From Aeromicrobium piscarium (GTDB lineage Bacteria > Actinomycetota > Actinomycetes > Propionibacteriales > Nocardioidaceae), in NCBI RefSeq assembly GCF_007421815.1, contig NZ_VLNT01000022.1, forward strand, positions 1 through 40,965: DNA of 40,965 bases, read 5' to 3'. Below are positions 24,800-34,893 of the stretch, piece by piece (positions within the stretch are counted from its first letter, which is position 1; every line of letters begins with the position of its first letter). The position numbers were made by a program, and so were the translations under genes. The notes beneath the pieces were generated by a model, which worked only from the letters and a program-made list of their open reading frames with translations, ran no database searches and had not been told where the DNA came from.

Positions 24800-26124
24800 T
24801 GCCAGCCGGTGGGATCGAGATCGCCCGGATAGATGTGTCCGGGGTCGTAGGGCTCGCGGGTGAACACGAAAGTGGCCAGATCGAGCGCGCCATCCTCACG
24901 CACCACGAGGTGTTCTCCGGCGTAATAGCTGTCCAGCCCGATCCATCGGTCTCGGTCGCCGTCGGGGGTGAACCGCGAACTACGCCCACCGTTCGGCGCG
25001 TGCAGGATGAAGCCCTCACCGCCGGTCGGCTCGATCGTGAACGGTGCCGGACCCCAGTACCACGTGCCCGCGAGCGCAGCGACGCGCTCACTCGGCGCCG
25101 CGACCTCAGCGGAAGCGGGCGTGGCCAGCTCCTCGCGAGCCATCGTCAGCAGATCGTCGCCGACCGAGCCGAGACCCGAAGTCGTGTTGGTGAGCACCAC
25201 GACACCGACCCCGGTCGCCGGCTCGACCTTCAGCGACGCCAGGAATCCCGGCATCGAGCCGCCATGTCCGACATACCGACGTGGCCCGTCGTGCCAGACC
25301 TGCCAGCCGAGCCCCTGAGCCGACGCCCACTCCAACTCCCAACGGTCATTGACCGCCAGCGGCACCCGCATGAGCTCCATCGTGGAACGGCTCACCAGCC
25401 CCTCACCGTCCCCCGCAGCGAACACCGCCCACCGGGCGAGATCCTCGATGCTGGCCCACAACTGGCCGGCCGGGGCCATCGCCCCAGCATCGAACTCCGG
25501 CTCCGCGTGTCGCAGACTCTCGCTCGGATGAACCGCGATCCCCGCGGCGCATTCACCCGTCGGCCGCAGCGTCGTGCGTGCCATGCCCAGCGGCACCAGC
25601 AGTCCATCGCGAACCACCTCGAACCACGGACGACCGTGTGCCACCTCCAGGATCCGCCCGAGCAACGCATACCCCGCGTTCGAATAATGGAAGCGGGTCC
25701 CCGGGATCAGCACGAGACGCAGGTCGCTGTCACGGAGCTCCGCCCAGTCCGTACCCGGCGCACGCTCCCACCACGGTCCGTTCGTCTCGGACTGCAGCCC
25801 GGAGGTGTGCGTGAGTAGCTGAGCGATCGTGACATCGGCGAAGGACTGCCCGTCCACATCGTCGAGCACCTCACGGACCCGCTGATCGATCCGCAGCCGA
25901 CCCTTCTCGTGCAGCCGCAGGATCTCCACCGCGACGAAGGTCTTGGTGATCGAGCCGATGCGGTACTGCGTATCAGGCGTGACAGCGTCGGTCCCGTCCG
26001 AGCCGTCGAGCGTCCCCGCGGTGCCGCACCAGGCGACCTGCCCGCCAGCGACCACGGCGGCCGCCACCGAGGGCAGCCGCCGTTCCTCCAGCTCGCGGAC
26101 GAGCCGGTCGTCGTACGCGCTCAC
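24796..26124 (-). CDS. Serine hydrolase, beta-lactamase/class C-related
   Basis: The 442-residue protein belongs to the PF00144 family. It has the nucleophile motif SITK (residues 58-61, in YRIGSITKTFVAVEIL), the YSN triad at 147-149 (FHYSNAGYALLG), and the third box GHGGSMPGF. The last 100 residues form an extra beta-rich lipocalin-like domain (LAGTWYWGPAPFTIEP). No signal peptide is visible, so it is probably cytoplasmic or exported by an unseen route. It may act as an esterase, peptidase or amidase; true beta-lactamase activity is not implied. The GTG start overlaps the pepA stop as GTGA, so translation is coupled to the aminopeptidase. Its TAG overlaps the stop of the convergent HNH relic. 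Confidence 0.9.
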   Translation of the reverse strand: MSAYDDRLVRELEERRLPSVAAAVVAGGQVAWCGTAGTLDGSDGTDAVTPDTQYRIGSITKTFVAVEILRLHEKGRLRIDQRVREVLDDVDGQSFADVTIAQLLTHTSGLQSETNGPWWERAPGTDWAELRDSDLRLVLIPGTRFHYSNAGYALLGRILEVAHGRPWFEVVRDGLLVPLGMARTTLRPTGECAAGIAVHPSESLRHAEPEFDAGAMAPAGQLWASIEDLARWAVFAAGDGEGLVSRSTMELMRVPLAVNDRWELEWASAQGLGWQVWHDGPRRYVGHGGSMPGFLASLKVEPATGVGVVVLTNTTSGLGSVGDDLLTMAREELATPASAEVAAPSERVAALAGTWYWGPAPFTIEPTGGEGFILHAPNGGRSSRFTPDGDRDRWIGLDSYYAGEHLVVREDGALDLATFVFTREPYDPGHIYPGDLDPTGWH

Positions 26125-27557
26125 GTAAGCTGAGTCGCCACCTGCACGAGCGTGCGCACGCCCACCCCGGTGCCACCCCACGGGATGTAGTCGTCGGCGC
26201 CGCCCTCGTTGAACGCCGGACCGGCGATGTCCAGATGCGCCCACGGGATGTCCGCGGTGAACTCACGCAGGAAGGCCGCCGCGAACAGCGTCCCACCGTG
26301 CGGCTTGGTGCCGATCTGGCGCAGATCGGCGATCTTGGAGGACTTGAGCGAGGAGGTGACCTCCTCGGTGATGGGCAGGCGCCACATCGCCTCGCCGGCC
26401 TCCTGCGAGGCGGCGAAGACGCGCTCCTCGAAGTACTCGTCATTGCCGAGGATCGCCGCCGTCTTGGCGCCGAGCGCGGTCATCGCCGCACCTGTGAGCG
26501 TCGCGACATCGACGATGTGATCGGGCTGCTGCTCCGCCGCGATCGCGAGACCGTCACCGAGCACCATGCGGCCCTCGGCATCGGTGTTGAGCACCTCCAC
26601 CGTGCTGCCGCTGCGCATCGTGATGACATCGCCCGGCCGGGTGGCCGAGCCGCTCGGCATGTTCTCGGCCAGACAGGCGTAACCGGTCACCTTGACCGGC
26701 AACCCGAGCGTCGCGATCGCGTTGACCGCCGCCACGATCGCCGCCGCCCCGCCCATGTCCATCTTCATCGTCTGCATGCTCGCGCCGGGCTTGATCGACA
26801 GACCGCCGGAGTCGAAGGTGATGCCCTTGCCGACGAGCGCCAGGTGCGCCTTCGCCTTGGAGGGGGAGTAGGAGAGCGTCACCAGACGCGGCGGAGCCTC
26901 CGAGCCACGGCCCACCGAGAGGATTCCACCACACTTCTCCTTGGTGAGACGCTTCTCGTCCCACACCGTCACCGAGACACCCTTCGCGGCCGACGACTCG
27001 ATCGCGGCGGCGAAGTCCGGCGGACGCAGATCCCCCGGAGGCGTGTTGACCCAGTCGCGCGCCTGACAGACCGCCTCGGCGATGGCCACGCCACGGTCGA
27101 CGGCCTTCTTCAGCTCGCGCTTCTTGGCATCGGAGGCGACCAGGGTGACCTCATCGAGACACGGCTTCTCGTCCGCCTTCTGACGGGCCTTCTCACCCTT
27201 GTAGTCGTCGAAGCGATACGCCGTCAGCAGCGCACCCTCGGCCAGCGCGGCGACCTGGTCATCGGTGAGATCACCGAAGTCGACGACGATGTGGCGTGCC
27301 GCCGGCGCGGCCCGCAGGCCCTTGGCGACGGCGCGGCGCAGGTCCTCCAGCGACGGCTCGTCGTCGATCGCGACGAAGACCGTGACGGGCGCCTTGATCC
27401 CTGCCGGACTCGGCACGACCAGGGTCTGCCCCGCCTCCTGGCGGAAGCCCAGGGCGGTGAACGGGACCAGGTCCTCGTCGAGGGGGTCCGAAGCGCGGAT
27501 CGCGCGGAGCACGACATCGCTCGACGGGGCAGTGGGGCGCAGTGATACCGAGACCAT
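26121..27557 (-). CDS. pepA: Leucyl aminopeptidase (M17)
   Basis: The 478-residue enzyme removes N-terminal residues from peptides using two metal ions as a cytoplasmic hexamer. The M17 signature NTDAEGRM is at 324-331, preceded by the metal-binding KGITFDSGGLSIKP and MKMDMGGAAAI segments, and followed by DVATLTGAAMTALG. In some bacteria PepA also binds DNA; nothing here shows that. The start is fixed by TACAGT six bases upstream. It is divergent from gcvT with only 32 bases between start codons, and is followed by an overlapping serine hydrolase gene. Confidence 0.96.
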   Translation of the reverse strand: MVSVSLRPTAPSSDVVLRAIRASDPLDEDLVPFTALGFRQEAGQTLVVPSPAGIKAPVTVFVAIDDEPSLEDLRRAVAKGLRAAPAARHIVVDFGDLTDDQVAALAEGALLTAYRFDDYKGEKARQKADEKPCLDEVTLVASDAKKRELKKAVDRGVAIAEAVCQARDWVNTPPGDLRPPDFAAAIESSAAKGVSVTVWDEKRLTKEKCGGILSVGRGSEAPPRLVTLSYSPSKAKAHLALVGKGITFDSGGLSIKPGASMQTMKMDMGGAAAIVAAVNAIATLGLPVKVTGYACLAENMPSGSATRPGDVITMRSGSTVEVLNTDAEGRMVLGDGLAIAAEQQPDHIVDVATLTGAAMTALGAKTAAILGNDEYFEERVFAASQEAGEAMWRLPITEEVTSSLKSSKIADLRQIGTKPHGGTLFAAAFLREFTADIPWAHLDIAGPAFNEGGADDYIPWGGTGVGVRTLVQVATQLT

Positions 27558-27589
27558 GGCGCCACTGTATCCACGGGTAGGTTGATCGC
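27558..27589. promoter_or_regulatory. Divergent leaderless promoter pair pepA/gcvT
   Basis: All 32 bases between the two start codons are explained. TACAGT (minus, 27569-27564) is six bases from the pepA ATG, and TAGGTT (plus, 27578-27583) is six bases from the gcvT ATG. Each promoter's -35 region must lie within the other gene's coding sequence. Confidence 0.65.
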
Positions 27590-28690
27590 ATGGACCTGCT
27601 GCACTCGCCGCTGCACGATCGCCACGTCGCCCTCGGCGCCAAGTTCGCCGAGTTCGGCGGATGGGACATGCCGGTGGAGTACTCCGGTGGTGGAGTACTG
27701 GCCGAGCATGCCGCCGTGCGCGAGAGCGTCGGACTGTTCGATGTCAGCCACCTGGGCAAGGCGGTCGTCCGGGGAGCCGGAGCCGCCGACTACGTCAACC
27801 GCTGCTTCACCAACGATCTTGCCAAGATCGGCGTGGGGCAGGCGCAATACACGCTGTGCTGCGCCGATGACGGCGGCACCGTCGACGACCTCATCGCCTA
27901 CCTGCGCAGCGACTTCGAGGTCTTCCTCATGCCCAACGCGGCCAACACGGCCGAGGTGGTCCAGCGTCTGCGGGACGAGGCCCCCGAGGGCATCGAGGTG
28001 GCCGACCTGCACCGCCGCTACGCCGTGCTCGCCCTGCAGGGCCCCGCCAGCGCCGACGTGCTCCAGGCCCTCGACGTTCCGGCCGATCACCCGTACATGT
28101 CCTTCGTCACCGGCACGATCGCCGGCCGAGAGCTGACGGTGTGCCGCACCGGCTATACCGGCGAGCGCGGGTACGAGCTCGTCGTGGATTCTGAGGACGC
28201 CGCCGATGTGTGGGACGCGGTGCTCGCCGCAGGCGAGCCGCAGGGGATCCGGCCGTGCGGTCTCGGCGCCCGGGACACGCTGCGCACCGAGATGGGCTAC
28301 CCGCTGCACGGCCACGAGCTCTCCCCGGAGATCACCCCGGTCATGGCGCGCGCCGGATGGGCCGTCGGCTGGGACAAGCCCGAGTTTTGGGGCAAGGAGG
28401 CCCTGGAGCGTCAACGCGCGGAGAAGACCGTGAGCCTCATCCGCGGTCTCAAGGCCGAAGGGCGCGCCATTCCCCGTCCGGGCATGCGCGTGTCCTCGAC
28501 GACGGGGGAGCCGGTGGGCGAGGTGACCTCGGGGACCTTCAGCCCCACGCTGCGCGAGGGGATCGCCTTGGCGCTGCTCGACCGCTCGATCGCGGTGGGC
28601 GACACGGTGTCCGTCGACGTGCGGGGCCGCGCGCAATCGTTCACGGTGGTGACGCCACCGTTCGTGACCACCCAGGTGAAGGAGAGCTGA
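27590..28690 (+). CDS. gcvT: Glycine cleavage system T protein (aminomethyltransferase)
   Basis: The 366-residue T protein takes the aminomethyl group from lipoylated H protein and forms methylenetetrahydrofolate and ammonia. It begins with the family's typical [24 protein letters not shown] and [12 protein letters not shown], has the folate-domain stretch [32 protein letters not shown], and a C-terminal barrel with [13 protein letters not shown]. Only gcvT is here; gcvH and gcvP must be elsewhere. As a lipoate-linked enzyme it fits the lipoate theme of the region. Two bases after its stop comes a small conserved gene, probably co-transcribed. Confidence 0.96.
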   Translation: MDLLHSPLHDRHVALGAKFAEFGGWDMPVEYSGGGVLAEHAAVRESVGLFDVSHLGKAVVRGAGAADYVNRCFTNDLAKIGVGQAQYTLCCADDGGTVDDLIAYLRSDFEVFLMPNAANTAEVVQRLRDEAPEGIEVADLHRRYAVLALQGPASADVLQALDVPADHPYMSFVTGTIAGRELTVCRTGYTGERGYELVVDSEDAADVWDAVLAAGEPQGIRPCGLGARDTLRTEMGYPLHGHELSPEITPVMARAGWAVGWDKPEFWGKEALERQRAEKTVSLIRGLKAEGRAIPRPGMRVSSTTGEPVGEVTSGTFSPTLREGIALALLDRSIAVGDTVSVDVRGRAQSFTVVTPPFVTTQVKES

Positions 28691-28692
28691 CG

Positions 28693-28887
28693 ATGAACTG
28701 GCGCTGGACCTACGAGAACGCCGACGGCGGAGAGCTCGGCACCTCGCACGACTTCCCGTCGCGCAGCGATGCCGAGACGTTCATCGGCATGGAGTTCGAG
28801 GAGCTGCTCGGTCGCGGTATCGATCAGGTGCGCCTGTTCGAGGGCGATACCGAGGTCTACGGCCCGATGAGCCTGCACGCGGACTGA
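28693..28887 (+). CDS. Small conserved actinobacterial protein after gcvT
   Basis: This 64-residue acidic protein (MNWRWTYENADGGELGTSHDFPSRSDAETFIGMEFEEL...) starts two bases after the gcvT stop. The compact pattern W-x-W near the start, a central helix DAETFIGMEFEELLGRGI and a final strand pair (VRLFEGDTEVYGPMSL) suggests a small alpha/beta fold. I recall similar short proteins in related actinomycetes without a function. The gcvT 3' end supplies GGAGAG about six bases upstream as ribosome site. Operon membership with gcvT is likely. Confidence 0.7.
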   Translation: MNWRWTYENADGGELGTSHDFPSRSDAETFIGMEFEELLGRGIDQVRLFEGDTEVYGPMSLHAD

Positions 28888-28915
28888 GCCGCGCCGTGGG
28901 GAGGCGGTCGCGAGG

Positions 28916-29140
28916 GCGGTGAGTGGTCAACCACCGGGTGCGTCGTCATCGCGGCTGGGAGGCCAGCCGGCGGTTGATAGCTCACCGCTTTCTGTCCCTG
29001 CACGACATCGGTGAGTCGGCAACCTCGTGATGCGAGCGGTGATTGACCACTCACCGCTTCGTGCAGATGCGTGATCGCGGTGCAGTGTCAACCAGGCAGA
29101 CGACCGCCGCCTGCGCGTCGGCGGTTGATAGCTCACCGCT
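28916..29140. repeat. Interspersed repeats with GCGGTGAG/CTCACCGC ends, four copies
   Basis: Copies: GCGGTGAGTGGTCAACCACC (28916), GCGGTTGATAGCTCACCGCT (28970 and again, identical, at 29121), and GCGGTGATTGACCACTCACC (29036). Each ends in the inverted pair GCGGT and ACCGC and can fold on itself. They fill the 294-base gap between the convergent gcvT operon and DUF3043 gene. A related set lies at 34977-35058. Nothing else is seen in the gap. Confidence 0.75.
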
Positions 29141-29181
29141 CCTTGACTCACCGCCCGAGATAGGCCCCGGGGAGGCCGGGG

Positions 29182-29730
29182 TCAGTAGCGGTCGGCGAGC
29201 GGCTGACCGCGCTCGATGACCGGACGCGGACGCCGTGTACGACGCAGCTGCGTGCTGCGCAGGACCGCATAGGTCGTGGCGCCCTTCGCCTGACCCGGCT
29301 CGAAGCGCTTCTTCAGCTCGCGCTTGAGCCCCATGACGAGCCAGATCTCGTCGAGCACCGTCGACAGGATCGTGATCGTCCACAGGAAGAAGACGACGGT
29401 GACCGCCGTGGGGTTCTGGATGAAGCTCAGCACCAGGATCACCACGAGGATCGGCAGCATGTACTCGGCCACCGAGCGGCGACGGTCGACATAGTCGCGC
29501 ACGAGCGCGCGCACCGGCCCGCGGTCACGCGCCGGCAGGTAGGCCTCGTCGCCGCGGCCGTCGAGGGCCGCGATCTGCTTCTCGCGCGTCTTCGAGCGGC
29601 GCTCGCGCTCCCGGCGCATCTGCTCGCGGCGGGTCAGGGGACGCTTCATGACCTGCTTGCGGGCAGCCTCGGCCTCTTTACGGGAACGGGTCGGCCGGCC
29701 CTTGCCTGGCTGCGGTGCGTCGTCGGTCAC
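29182..29730 (-). CDS. DUF3043 membrane protein
   Basis: The 182-residue protein matches the DUF3043 family of actinobacteria. Its first 75 residues are strongly charged (GKGRPTRSRKEAEAARKQ, RRERERRSKTREKQ) and probably lie in the cytoplasm. Two transmembrane helices occupy about residues 90-108 (YMLPILVVILVLSFI) and 112-132 (AVTVVFFLWTITILSTVLDEI). A basic tail ends ERGQPLADRY. The function is unknown. The GTG at 29730 is chosen because TAAGGT lies seven bases upstream; longer in-frame starts overlap the pspA promoter. It is divergent from pspA. Confidence 0.88.
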   Translation of the reverse strand: MTDDAPQPGKGRPTRSRKEAEAARKQVMKRPLTRREQMRRERERRSKTREKQIAALDGRGDEAYLPARDRGPVRALVRDYVDRRRSVAEYMLPILVVILVLSFIQNPTAVTVVFFLWTITILSTVLDEIWLVMGLKRELKKRFEPGQAKGATTYAVLRSTQLRRTRRPRPVIERGQPLADRY

Positions 29731-29737
29731 GCGCGAA

Positions 29738-29743
29738 ACCTTA
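29738..29743 (-). promoter_or_regulatory. -10 box, leaderless DUF3043 gene
   Basis: TAAGGT on the minus strand lies seven bases upstream of the GTG start at 29730. Confidence 0.5.
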
Positions 29744-29809
29744 CCGGGCCGCGGCAAGACGCCCGACAGCGCCGGTGAGCGGTGACACCCGGTCTTGGGC
29801 CGCACGCCC

Positions 29810-29815
29810 TAGGCT
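29810..29815 (+). promoter_or_regulatory. -10 box, leaderless pspA
   Basis: TAGGCT is exactly six bases before the ATG at 29822. No ribosome site is present. Confidence 0.6.
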
Positions 29816-29821
29816 TGGCCC

Positions 29822-30538
29822 ATGGCAGGGGACGGCATCACCGCACGGATCGGCCGCTGGTGGCGGTCGCGTGCGGCCACGCGAGACGTCGAGGATCCGG
29901 AGCGGTTGCGCGGCAAGCTCGACGAGACCTATCGTGACCAGCTCGCGATGCTCACCACCGTGCGCCGAGGCGTCGCCGATGTCCGTACCAGCCGCCGTCG
30001 TGTCGAGGTGCAGATGGCGCGGCAGCGCGAGCAGGTCGAGTCCTTCGACGCGCAGGCTCGCGAGGCGGTGAACCGCGGCGACGATGACGCGGCCCGCGAC
30101 GCGCTCGGACGCAAGGTCATGCTCGAGAAGGCCCTCGACGAGCTGACCGAGCGCCACCGCTCCCTCGCCGGCGAGGAGGAGTCGCTCGAACGCGCCGCCG
30201 AGAAGGTCGAGCGCCAGATCGAGGACTTCCGGATGCGCAAGGACACGCTCACCGCGCGGTACTCCGCGGCCAGCGCCCGGTCCGAGATCAACGACGCCAC
30301 CACCGGCATCGCCTCGGCCACCAGCCAGATCGGCCAGGCGATGGACGAGGCCGAACGTCACACCCGTGAGCTGGAAGCCACTGCCGATGCCGTCGACGAG
30401 CTCGCCAGCGAAGGCGTGATCGCCCGAGCCGGCGAGGACCCCGACGAGGCGTTGCGCCGGCAGATCGACGCCGCGCTCGCCGAGACCCAGATCGAGGAAA
30501 GCAAGGGAGACGATGGCCCGAACCAGATTTCGTCGTGA
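29822..30538 (+). CDS. pspA: PspA/IM30-family envelope-stress protein
   Basis: The 238-residue protein is almost wholly helical: a long coiled coil covers about residues 28-170 (LRGKLDETYRDQLAMLTTVRRG..., RRRVEVQMARQREQVESF..., LEKALDELTERHRSLAGEEESLE), followed by an acidic tail. PspA/IM30 proteins are ESCRT-III-like and coat stressed membranes from the cytoplasmic side. The actinobacterial type lacks PspBC and instead occurs with a membrane protease and PspAB, both of which follow here. The end overlaps htpX by 26 bases, so translation is coupled. Three genes thus form one envelope-stress operon. Confidence 0.88.
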   Translation: MAGDGITARIGRWWRSRAATRDVEDPERLRGKLDETYRDQLAMLTTVRRGVADVRTSRRRVEVQMARQREQVESFDAQAREAVNRGDDDAARDALGRKVMLEKALDELTERHRSLAGEEESLERAAEKVERQIEDFRMRKDTLTARYSAASARSEINDATTGIASATSQIGQAMDEAERHTRELEATADAVDELASEGVIARAGEDPDEALRRQIDAALAETQIEESKGDDGPNQISS

Positions 30539-31406
30539 TCGGGGACTGTCCTGGCGGATGGGCAGCGTGGGCCTCGGCCTCGGCGCGCTCTACGTCGCCT
30601 TCGGCGTCGTCCTCATCTACTTCTCCGGTTCAGCGATCCTCGGCCTCGTCATCGTCCTGGGGATGGCGTGGGGCCAGTGGTTCTTCTCGGACTCGCTGGC
30701 GCTGAAGTCGATGGGGGCCAAGGTCGTCTCCCCGCAGCAGGCACCGGAGCTGCACGCCATGATCGACCGGCTCGTCGCCCTCGCCGACATGCCCAAGCCG
30801 CGGGTCGCCATCGCGCAGACCGACGTGCCGAATGCCTTCGCCACGGGGCGCACGCCCAACCACTCGGCCGTGTGCGTGACCACGGGCATCCTCAACCGCC
30901 TGGACGCCGACGAGCTCGAAGGCGTCCTGGCGCACGAGCTGGCGCACGTGGCCAATCGCGATGTCTCAGTCATGACCGTCGCCTCGTCCCTCGGCCTGCT
31001 GGCCGGCTTCATGACGCGCTGGGGCATGTTCTTCGGCGGCGGAGGACGCAATCGCAACAGCGGACCGGCGTTCCTGGTGGTCTTCCTGGTCAGCATGATC
31101 GTCTACTTCGTCAGCTTCCTGCTCACGCGCGCCCTGTCGCGGTACCGGGAGCTGAGCGCGGACCGGTCGGGCGCCTATCTCACCGGCCGCCCGTCGAAGC
31201 TGGCCTCGGCGCTCACCAAGATCTCCGGCGACATGGCCCGCATCCCCACCAAGGACCTGCGCGAGGTCGAGAGCATGAACGCCTTCTTCATCGCGCCGGC
31301 GCTCAACCGGCAGTCGATCGAGGCGGTCATGTCGACCCACCCGCCGCTGGACCGGCGGCTCGCGCAGCTCGCCCAGATCAGCGCCGACCTTTCCGAACGA
31401 GGCTGA
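30513..31406 (+). CDS. htpX: HtpX-like M48 membrane zinc protease
   Basis: The 297-residue protease has the zinc site HELAH at 141-145 (VLAHELAHVANRD) and, after the third membrane segment, the SRYRELSADRSGA stretch supplying the third ligand. Hydrophobic helices are at about 11-30 and 32-52, with two more at about 155-175 and 188-210. HtpX degrades misfolded membrane proteins. Starting 26 bases inside pspA and followed one base later by pspAB, it is the middle gene of the psp operon, which argues for a joint role in membrane quality control. The C-terminal VMSTHPPLDRRLAQL is typical of the family. Confidence 0.94.
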   Translation: MARTRFRRDRGLSWRMGSVGLGLGALYVAFGVVLIYFSGSAILGLVIVLGMAWGQWFFSDSLALKSMGAKVVSPQQAPELHAMIDRLVALADMPKPRVAIAQTDVPNAFATGRTPNHSAVCVTTGILNRLDADELEGVLAHELAHVANRDVSVMTVASSLGLLAGFMTRWGMFFGGGGRNRNSGPAFLVVFLVSMIVYFVSFLLTRALSRYRELSADRSGAYLTGRPSKLASALTKISGDMARIPTKDLREVESMNAFFIAPALNRQSIEAVMSTHPPLDRRLAQLAQISADLSERG

Positions 31407-31407
31407 G

Positions 31408-31974
31408 ATGGGCTTTCTCGACGCGCTCTTCGGCCGCACGACACCGCCCAAGGCCGATCTGGAGGTGCTCTTCTCCGTGCCGCAGGCGGCGCTCTCGCTG
31501 GAGGTGCAGGGTTTCAGCTTCACCGGCGGGGGAGCGGTCTGCTATCGCGACACTGAGGGTGCCGCGGACGATGCCGTCATCGCCGAGGTCAAGCAGGTCG
31601 TGGCCATCGACGGCGATGTCACCCTGGACAAGACCCAGGACGACTACGGCTTCACCTGGATCAGCATCGAGCGCGCCGACGGCGATGCCTCGGCCATCGC
31701 CGCGGACCTGCACGCCGTCAACTCCTCGCTCGCCGATCACGGCTTCGACACCGCTCTGCTGTGCTCGACCTTCGTCTTCGAGCACGACGGCCGTCCGGTG
31801 GGACTGGTCTACCTGTTCAAACGCGGCACGTTCTATCCCTTCGTGCCGGCGGGCGGCCAGCGCCGCGACAATGCGCTGGAGCTGCAGATGCGCGGGATCG
31901 TCGAGGGGGACGTGCCGATCGAGTCGGACCTGACCCGGTGGCTGGCGATCTGGGGCGCGCCGGGCTTGGCCTGA
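31408..31974 (+). CDS. pspAB: PspA-associated protein PspAB
   Basis: The 188-residue cytoplasmic protein begins MGFLDALFGRTTPPK, the conserved amphipathic N-terminus of PspAB, and continues with alternating strands and helices (DLEVLFSVPQAALSLEVQG..., DDYGFTWISIE, LVYLFKRGTFYPF). PspAB is known as a PspA partner in actinobacteria that lack the proteobacterial Psp system; its biochemical activity is not established. It starts one base after the htpX stop. No other psp gene follows; the next gene has its own leaderless promoter. Confidence 0.85.
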   Translation: MGFLDALFGRTTPPKADLEVLFSVPQAALSLEVQGFSFTGGGAVCYRDTEGAADDAVIAEVKQVVAIDGDVTLDKTQDDYGFTWISIERADGDASAIAADLHAVNSSLADHGFDTALLCSTFVFEHDGRPVGLVYLFKRGTFYPFVPAGGQRRDNALELQMRGIVEGDVPIESDLTRWLAIWGAPGLA

Positions 31975-32009
31975 GACCCCGGTCACGCGGGAGCGGGTCG
32001 CGGCCACGA

Positions 32010-33290
<1,281 letters not shown>

Positions 33291-33297
33291 CGCCACC

Positions 33298-34416
33298 ATG
33301 CGCGTCCTCGTAGCGACCGACAAGTTCGCCGGCACGCTGAGCGCGGCCGAGGCCGGCCGCGCGATCGCCGAAGGATGGCGACGCACCGCACCCGGCGACA
33401 CGGTGACCGTCGCGGCGATGGCCGACGGTGGCCCGGGATTCATCGACGTGCTGTCCGCATCGGGGGTCGGACGGCTGCAGGCGGTGACCGTCCGTGGCCC
33501 GCTCGGCGATCCTGTGCCTGCCACGCTCCTGCTCGACGGCACCACCGCCTATGTGGAGTCGGCACAGGCCTGTGGGCTGCACCTGCTCGCGGACGACGCT
33601 CGTTCGCCGTGGACGGCGAGCACCTTCGGGGTGGGCCAGGCGATCGACGCGGCCATCGACGCCGGGGCCCGGCGCATCGTGGTCGGTCTCGGCGGCAGCG
33701 CCACCGCCGACGGAGGAGCGGGCCTCCTCGCTGCGCTGGGCGCCACCGCGGACGTGGCGCTCGACGCCGGCCCCCGAGGCCTGGAGGGCGTGACCTCGGT
33801 CGCCCTCGATGCGGTGAGGGAGCGCGTGAGCGGAGTCGAGCTCGTGGCCGCGGCGGACGTGCAGACGCCGCTGCTCGGCATGTTCGGCGCGACCAAGGTG
33901 TTCGGACCGCAGAAGGGTCTGAGCGACGAGGACATCCTCGCGGTCGACCGGATCCTGGACAGGTATGTCGACGCCGTGTGCGGCGCCACCCCTGCCGAGC
34001 GCCGGGTCGCCGACGAGCCGGGCGCGGGAGCCGCCGGAGGCCTCGGCTTCGCGCTGCTGGTGCTCGGGGCCTCGGTCCGGTCGGGGATCGAGCTCGTCGC
34101 CGAGGCGGTGGGGCTCCCCGACGCGGCGGCGACCCACGATCTCGTGGTCACCGGAGAGGGAGCCTTCGACTACTCCTCCCGTGCCGGGAAGGTGGTCCAC
34201 GGTGTCGCGCAGATCGCGCAGCGCTCGGCTCTGCCGTGTCTGGTGCTCGCAGGGCGCGTCGATGTCGGATCACGCGAGATGCGGGCCTTGGGGATCGAGT
34301 CGGCCTACGGGATGGTCGACTATGTCGGCGAGGAGGCCGCCCTCAGGGCACCGGCCGAGCAGCTGTCGGCGCTTGCCGCGCGCGTCGCCCGGACCTGGTC
34401 GGCCCGCTGGGAATGA
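33298..34416 (+). CDS. glxK: Glycerate kinase (GlxK/GarK family)
   Basis: The 372-residue enzyme phosphorylates glycerate with ATP. It shows the family start MRVLVATDKFAGTLSAAEA, the phosphate-binding glycine-rich GLGGSATADGGAGLLAALGA near residue 130, FGATKVFGPQKGL, and the C-terminal VTGEGAFDYSSRAGKV. Only seven bases separate it from the aminotransferase, so the two are co-transcribed. The order glycerate kinase, erpA-like, adenosine kinase, ctaC is shared with mycobacteria (Rv2205c to Rv2200c). Confidence 0.95.
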   Translation: MRVLVATDKFAGTLSAAEAGRAIAEGWRRTAPGDTVTVAAMADGGPGFIDVLSASGVGRLQAVTVRGPLGDPVPATLLLDGTTAYVESAQACGLHLLADDARSPWTASTFGVGQAIDAAIDAGARRIVVGLGGSATADGGAGLLAALGATADVALDAGPRGLEGVTSVALDAVRERVSGVELVAAADVQTPLLGMFGATKVFGPQKGLSDEDILAVDRILDRYVDAVCGATPAERRVADEPGAGAAGGLGFALLVLGASVRSGIELVAEAVGLPDAAATHDLVVTGEGAFDYSSRAGKVVHGVAQIAQRSALPCLVLAGRVDVGSREMRALGIESAYGMVDYVGEEAALRAPAEQLSALAARVARTWSARWE

Positions 34417-34465
34417 CCGCGCATCGATTTCGTCGTCTCCGGCGCGTACGATGAGGAATGGAATC

Positions 34466-34519
34466 GTGAGCGAGCGCGTTGACCTCGACACCAGCAGTCC
34501 ACGGCAGGAGCAGAGATGA
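34466..34519 (+). CDS. Possible 17-residue upstream peptide before erpA
   Basis: GTG at 34466 opens a short frame (VSERVDLDTSSPRQEQR) whose TGA overlaps the erpA start as ATGA. It is preceded by TACGAT (34447-34452) and a four-codon ATG frame that overlaps it in turn (ATGGAATCGTGA). The layout would let upstream translation feed erpA, but nothing shows that the peptide itself matters, and erpA has its own ribosome site. Confidence 0.2.
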   Translation: MSERVDLDTSSPRQEQR

Positions 34520-34881
34520 CCACGACCGACCAGACCCCGGCCACCGAGACCTCGGCCGACGGGATCACCTTGACCTCCGGCGCGGCGTCGAAGGTCAAGA
34601 GCCTGCTCGATCAGGAGGGCCGCGACGATCTGTCGCTGCGTATCGCCGTGCAGCCCGGCGGCTGCTCCGGCCTGCGCTACCAGCTGTTCTTCGACGAGCG
34701 CTCGCTCGACGGCGATGAGATCCGCGAGTTCGACGGCGTCCACGTCGTCGTCGACCGGATGAGCCTGCCGTACCTGCACGGTGCCACCATCGACTTCGTC
34801 GACACCATCGAAAAGCAGGGCTTCACGATCGACAACCCCATGGCCACGGGTTCGTGCGCCTGCGGCGACTCCTTCCACTGA
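34516..34881 (+). CDS. erpA: Iron-sulfur cluster insertion protein, HesB/IscA family
   Basis: The 121-residue A-type carrier delivers iron-sulfur clusters to apo-proteins. The three cluster-binding cysteines are present: Cys50 in GGCSGLRY, and Cys114 and Cys116 in the terminal GSCACGDSF. AGGAG at 34506-34510 is a good ribosome site five bases upstream. LipA in this window and the cytochrome bc1 Rieske protein expected nearby are plausible clients. A strong hairpin terminator follows 12 bases after the stop. Confidence 0.93.
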   Translation: MTTTDQTPATETSADGITLTSGAASKVKSLLDQEGRDDLSLRIAVQPGGCSGLRYQLFFDERSLDGDEIREFDGVHVVVDRMSLPYLHGATIDFVDTIEKQGFTIDNPMATGSCACGDSFH

Positions 34882-34893
34882 GTCCTTCCTGAC

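Noticed and set aside
29142..29181. tRNA or small RNA in the gap before the DUF3043 gene
   Set aside because: No cloverleaf or T-loop sequence is visible; the gap is filled by the palindromic repeats.
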